This document shows, one piece after another, positions 63,404 through 64,000 of a stretch of DNA of 64,000 nt. The stretch's first letter is position 1. Each line of letters opens with the position of its first letter. The position numbers were made by a program, and so were the translations under genes. Below the pieces are notes generated by a model. It was not told where the DNA came from. It ran no database searches and saw only the letters and a program-made list of their open reading frames with translations. The stretch comes from Siderastrea siderea (taxonomy: Eukaryota; Cnidaria; Anthozoa; Scleractinia; Rhizangiidae). Location of the stretch: the NCBI GenBank assembly GCA_964030785.1, contig OZ034971.1, positions 41,394,304-41,458,303 on the forward strand, in the 5' to 3' direction.

Positions 63404-64000
63404 TAAGTGTAGTTCTCTGATGAAATATTACACACTTAAAATTAAAGTGTAGGATTACACAAAAAAATAGTGTAAAATTTTTGCCAGCCCTGGCAGCCTT
63501 TTTGGGGGGTGTATTTTTACACACAGTGGAGCGGTGTAGTTTAACACTAGAACGGATGGTATTTTTACACGCATGATAGCGTAAAACGAGTGTTTTACAA
63601 TTCTGCCATGTATAAAATTACACATTAAATCAGTGTCATTGAATCAAAACAGTGCGTAATATTACACCAGATGATGGTGTAGTTACCTTGCCAGCCCCGG
63701 TAGCCTTTTTTTGGCGAGTAATTTTACACAAATTTACAAAGGTAAAATTACACTTAAAGTAGTTATAATTTTGCCCCCCAAAAAAGTGTAATGAAGGGTA
63801 TTTACAACTATATCCCGCGTAACATTACACAAGCACCTTGTAACCTGCATCGTCAGCCATGACTTGTGTGAAGAGGCAATGACTCACACAGTTAAATAGT
63901 TTCTTTGCAAATTACTTGCAATTTTTTTAATGGGAGAGTAAGCAGCTAGTTATTTTTTTACATGCAAAAACATACAAAGAAACACGCTCTTTACTGAAAA
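63404..64000. repeat. TTACAC/GTGTAA-rich region upstream of the LINE ORF
   Basis: About nine TTACAC and several GTGTA motifs in ~420 bases, and two copies of 'TTGCCAGCCC.GG.AGCC' (63480 and 63686) about 207 bases apart, suggesting degenerate tandem monomers, possibly the LINE 5' region. No ORF. Confidence 0.55.

Noticed and set aside
1..64000. tRNA or rRNA genes
   Set aside because: No segment showed the box or stem patterns well enough to support a call by eye.

Overview
This window is animal nuclear DNA, most likely from a hexacorallian cnidarian (stony coral or sea anemone). That assignment is inference. It rests on eukaryotic spliced genes, a class A GPCR, a TNF-like exon, Ngaro/DIRS-type and Penelope-like retroelements, and a Polinton-like virus-derived element of the type common in cnidarian genomes. 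Host coding content is small: three genes or gene pieces. Most of the 64 kb is layered mobile DNA.

Layout. (1) About 1-9.6 kb is a decayed Polinton/Maverick-like viral element. The left block (minus strand) holds an adenovirus-type cysteine protease running off the window, a membrane-type minor capsid candidate, an intact double jelly-roll major capsid candidate, a small basic protein, a penton-like minor capsid candidate and a proline-rich protein. The right block (plus strand) holds an A32/FtsK-like packaging ATPase, a broken collagen/fibre gene and several small genes, followed by two paralogous minus-strand genes. No polymerase B or integrase is seen; they may lie left of base 1. (2) 9.88-16.29 kb is a TTAA-flanked element with ~0.6 kb terminal inverted repeats. 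It carries nested insertions, including a 1.2 kb TTAA-flanked element with a THAP-domain exon. (3) 19.97-26.45 kb is a nearly complete Ngaro-type tyrosine-recombinase retrotransposon (SGNH hydrolase, gag, RT/RNase H, YR) with split direct repeats A1-ORFs-B1-A2-B2 and an array of five hairpins behind the YR gene. (4) 28.7-31.2 kb holds large palindromes and a 1.4 kb non-autonomous DNA transposon with a 6 bp target duplication. (5) 31.6-32.9 kb is a three-exon host gene (minus strand) for a secreted protein: signal peptide, acidic region, Gly-Arg repeat tail. (6) 33.6-48.6 kb holds dispersed repeat units symmetrically placed around an intronless GPCR (41.3-42.4 kb), with Penelope-like insertions. 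(7) 49.5-52.1 kb is a large inverted repeat around a Penelope GIY-YIG fragment, with minimal hammerhead ribozyme motifs and arrays of a 16 bp palindrome. (8) 52-57 kb is a field of foldback elements. (9) 58.26-58.63 kb is the last exon of a TNF-superfamily ligand (minus). (10) 59.3-63.4 kb is a LINE (minus) whose ORF2 has a single in-frame stop, followed by a TTACAC-rich region.

The most interesting signals are the Ngaro hairpin array whose outer stems change sequence while staying paired, the hammerhead motifs with self-complementary stem III, the secreted acidic/Gly-Arg gene, and the recurrent palindromic insertions with shared tips. All functional calls are from reading sequence only; no searches were run.
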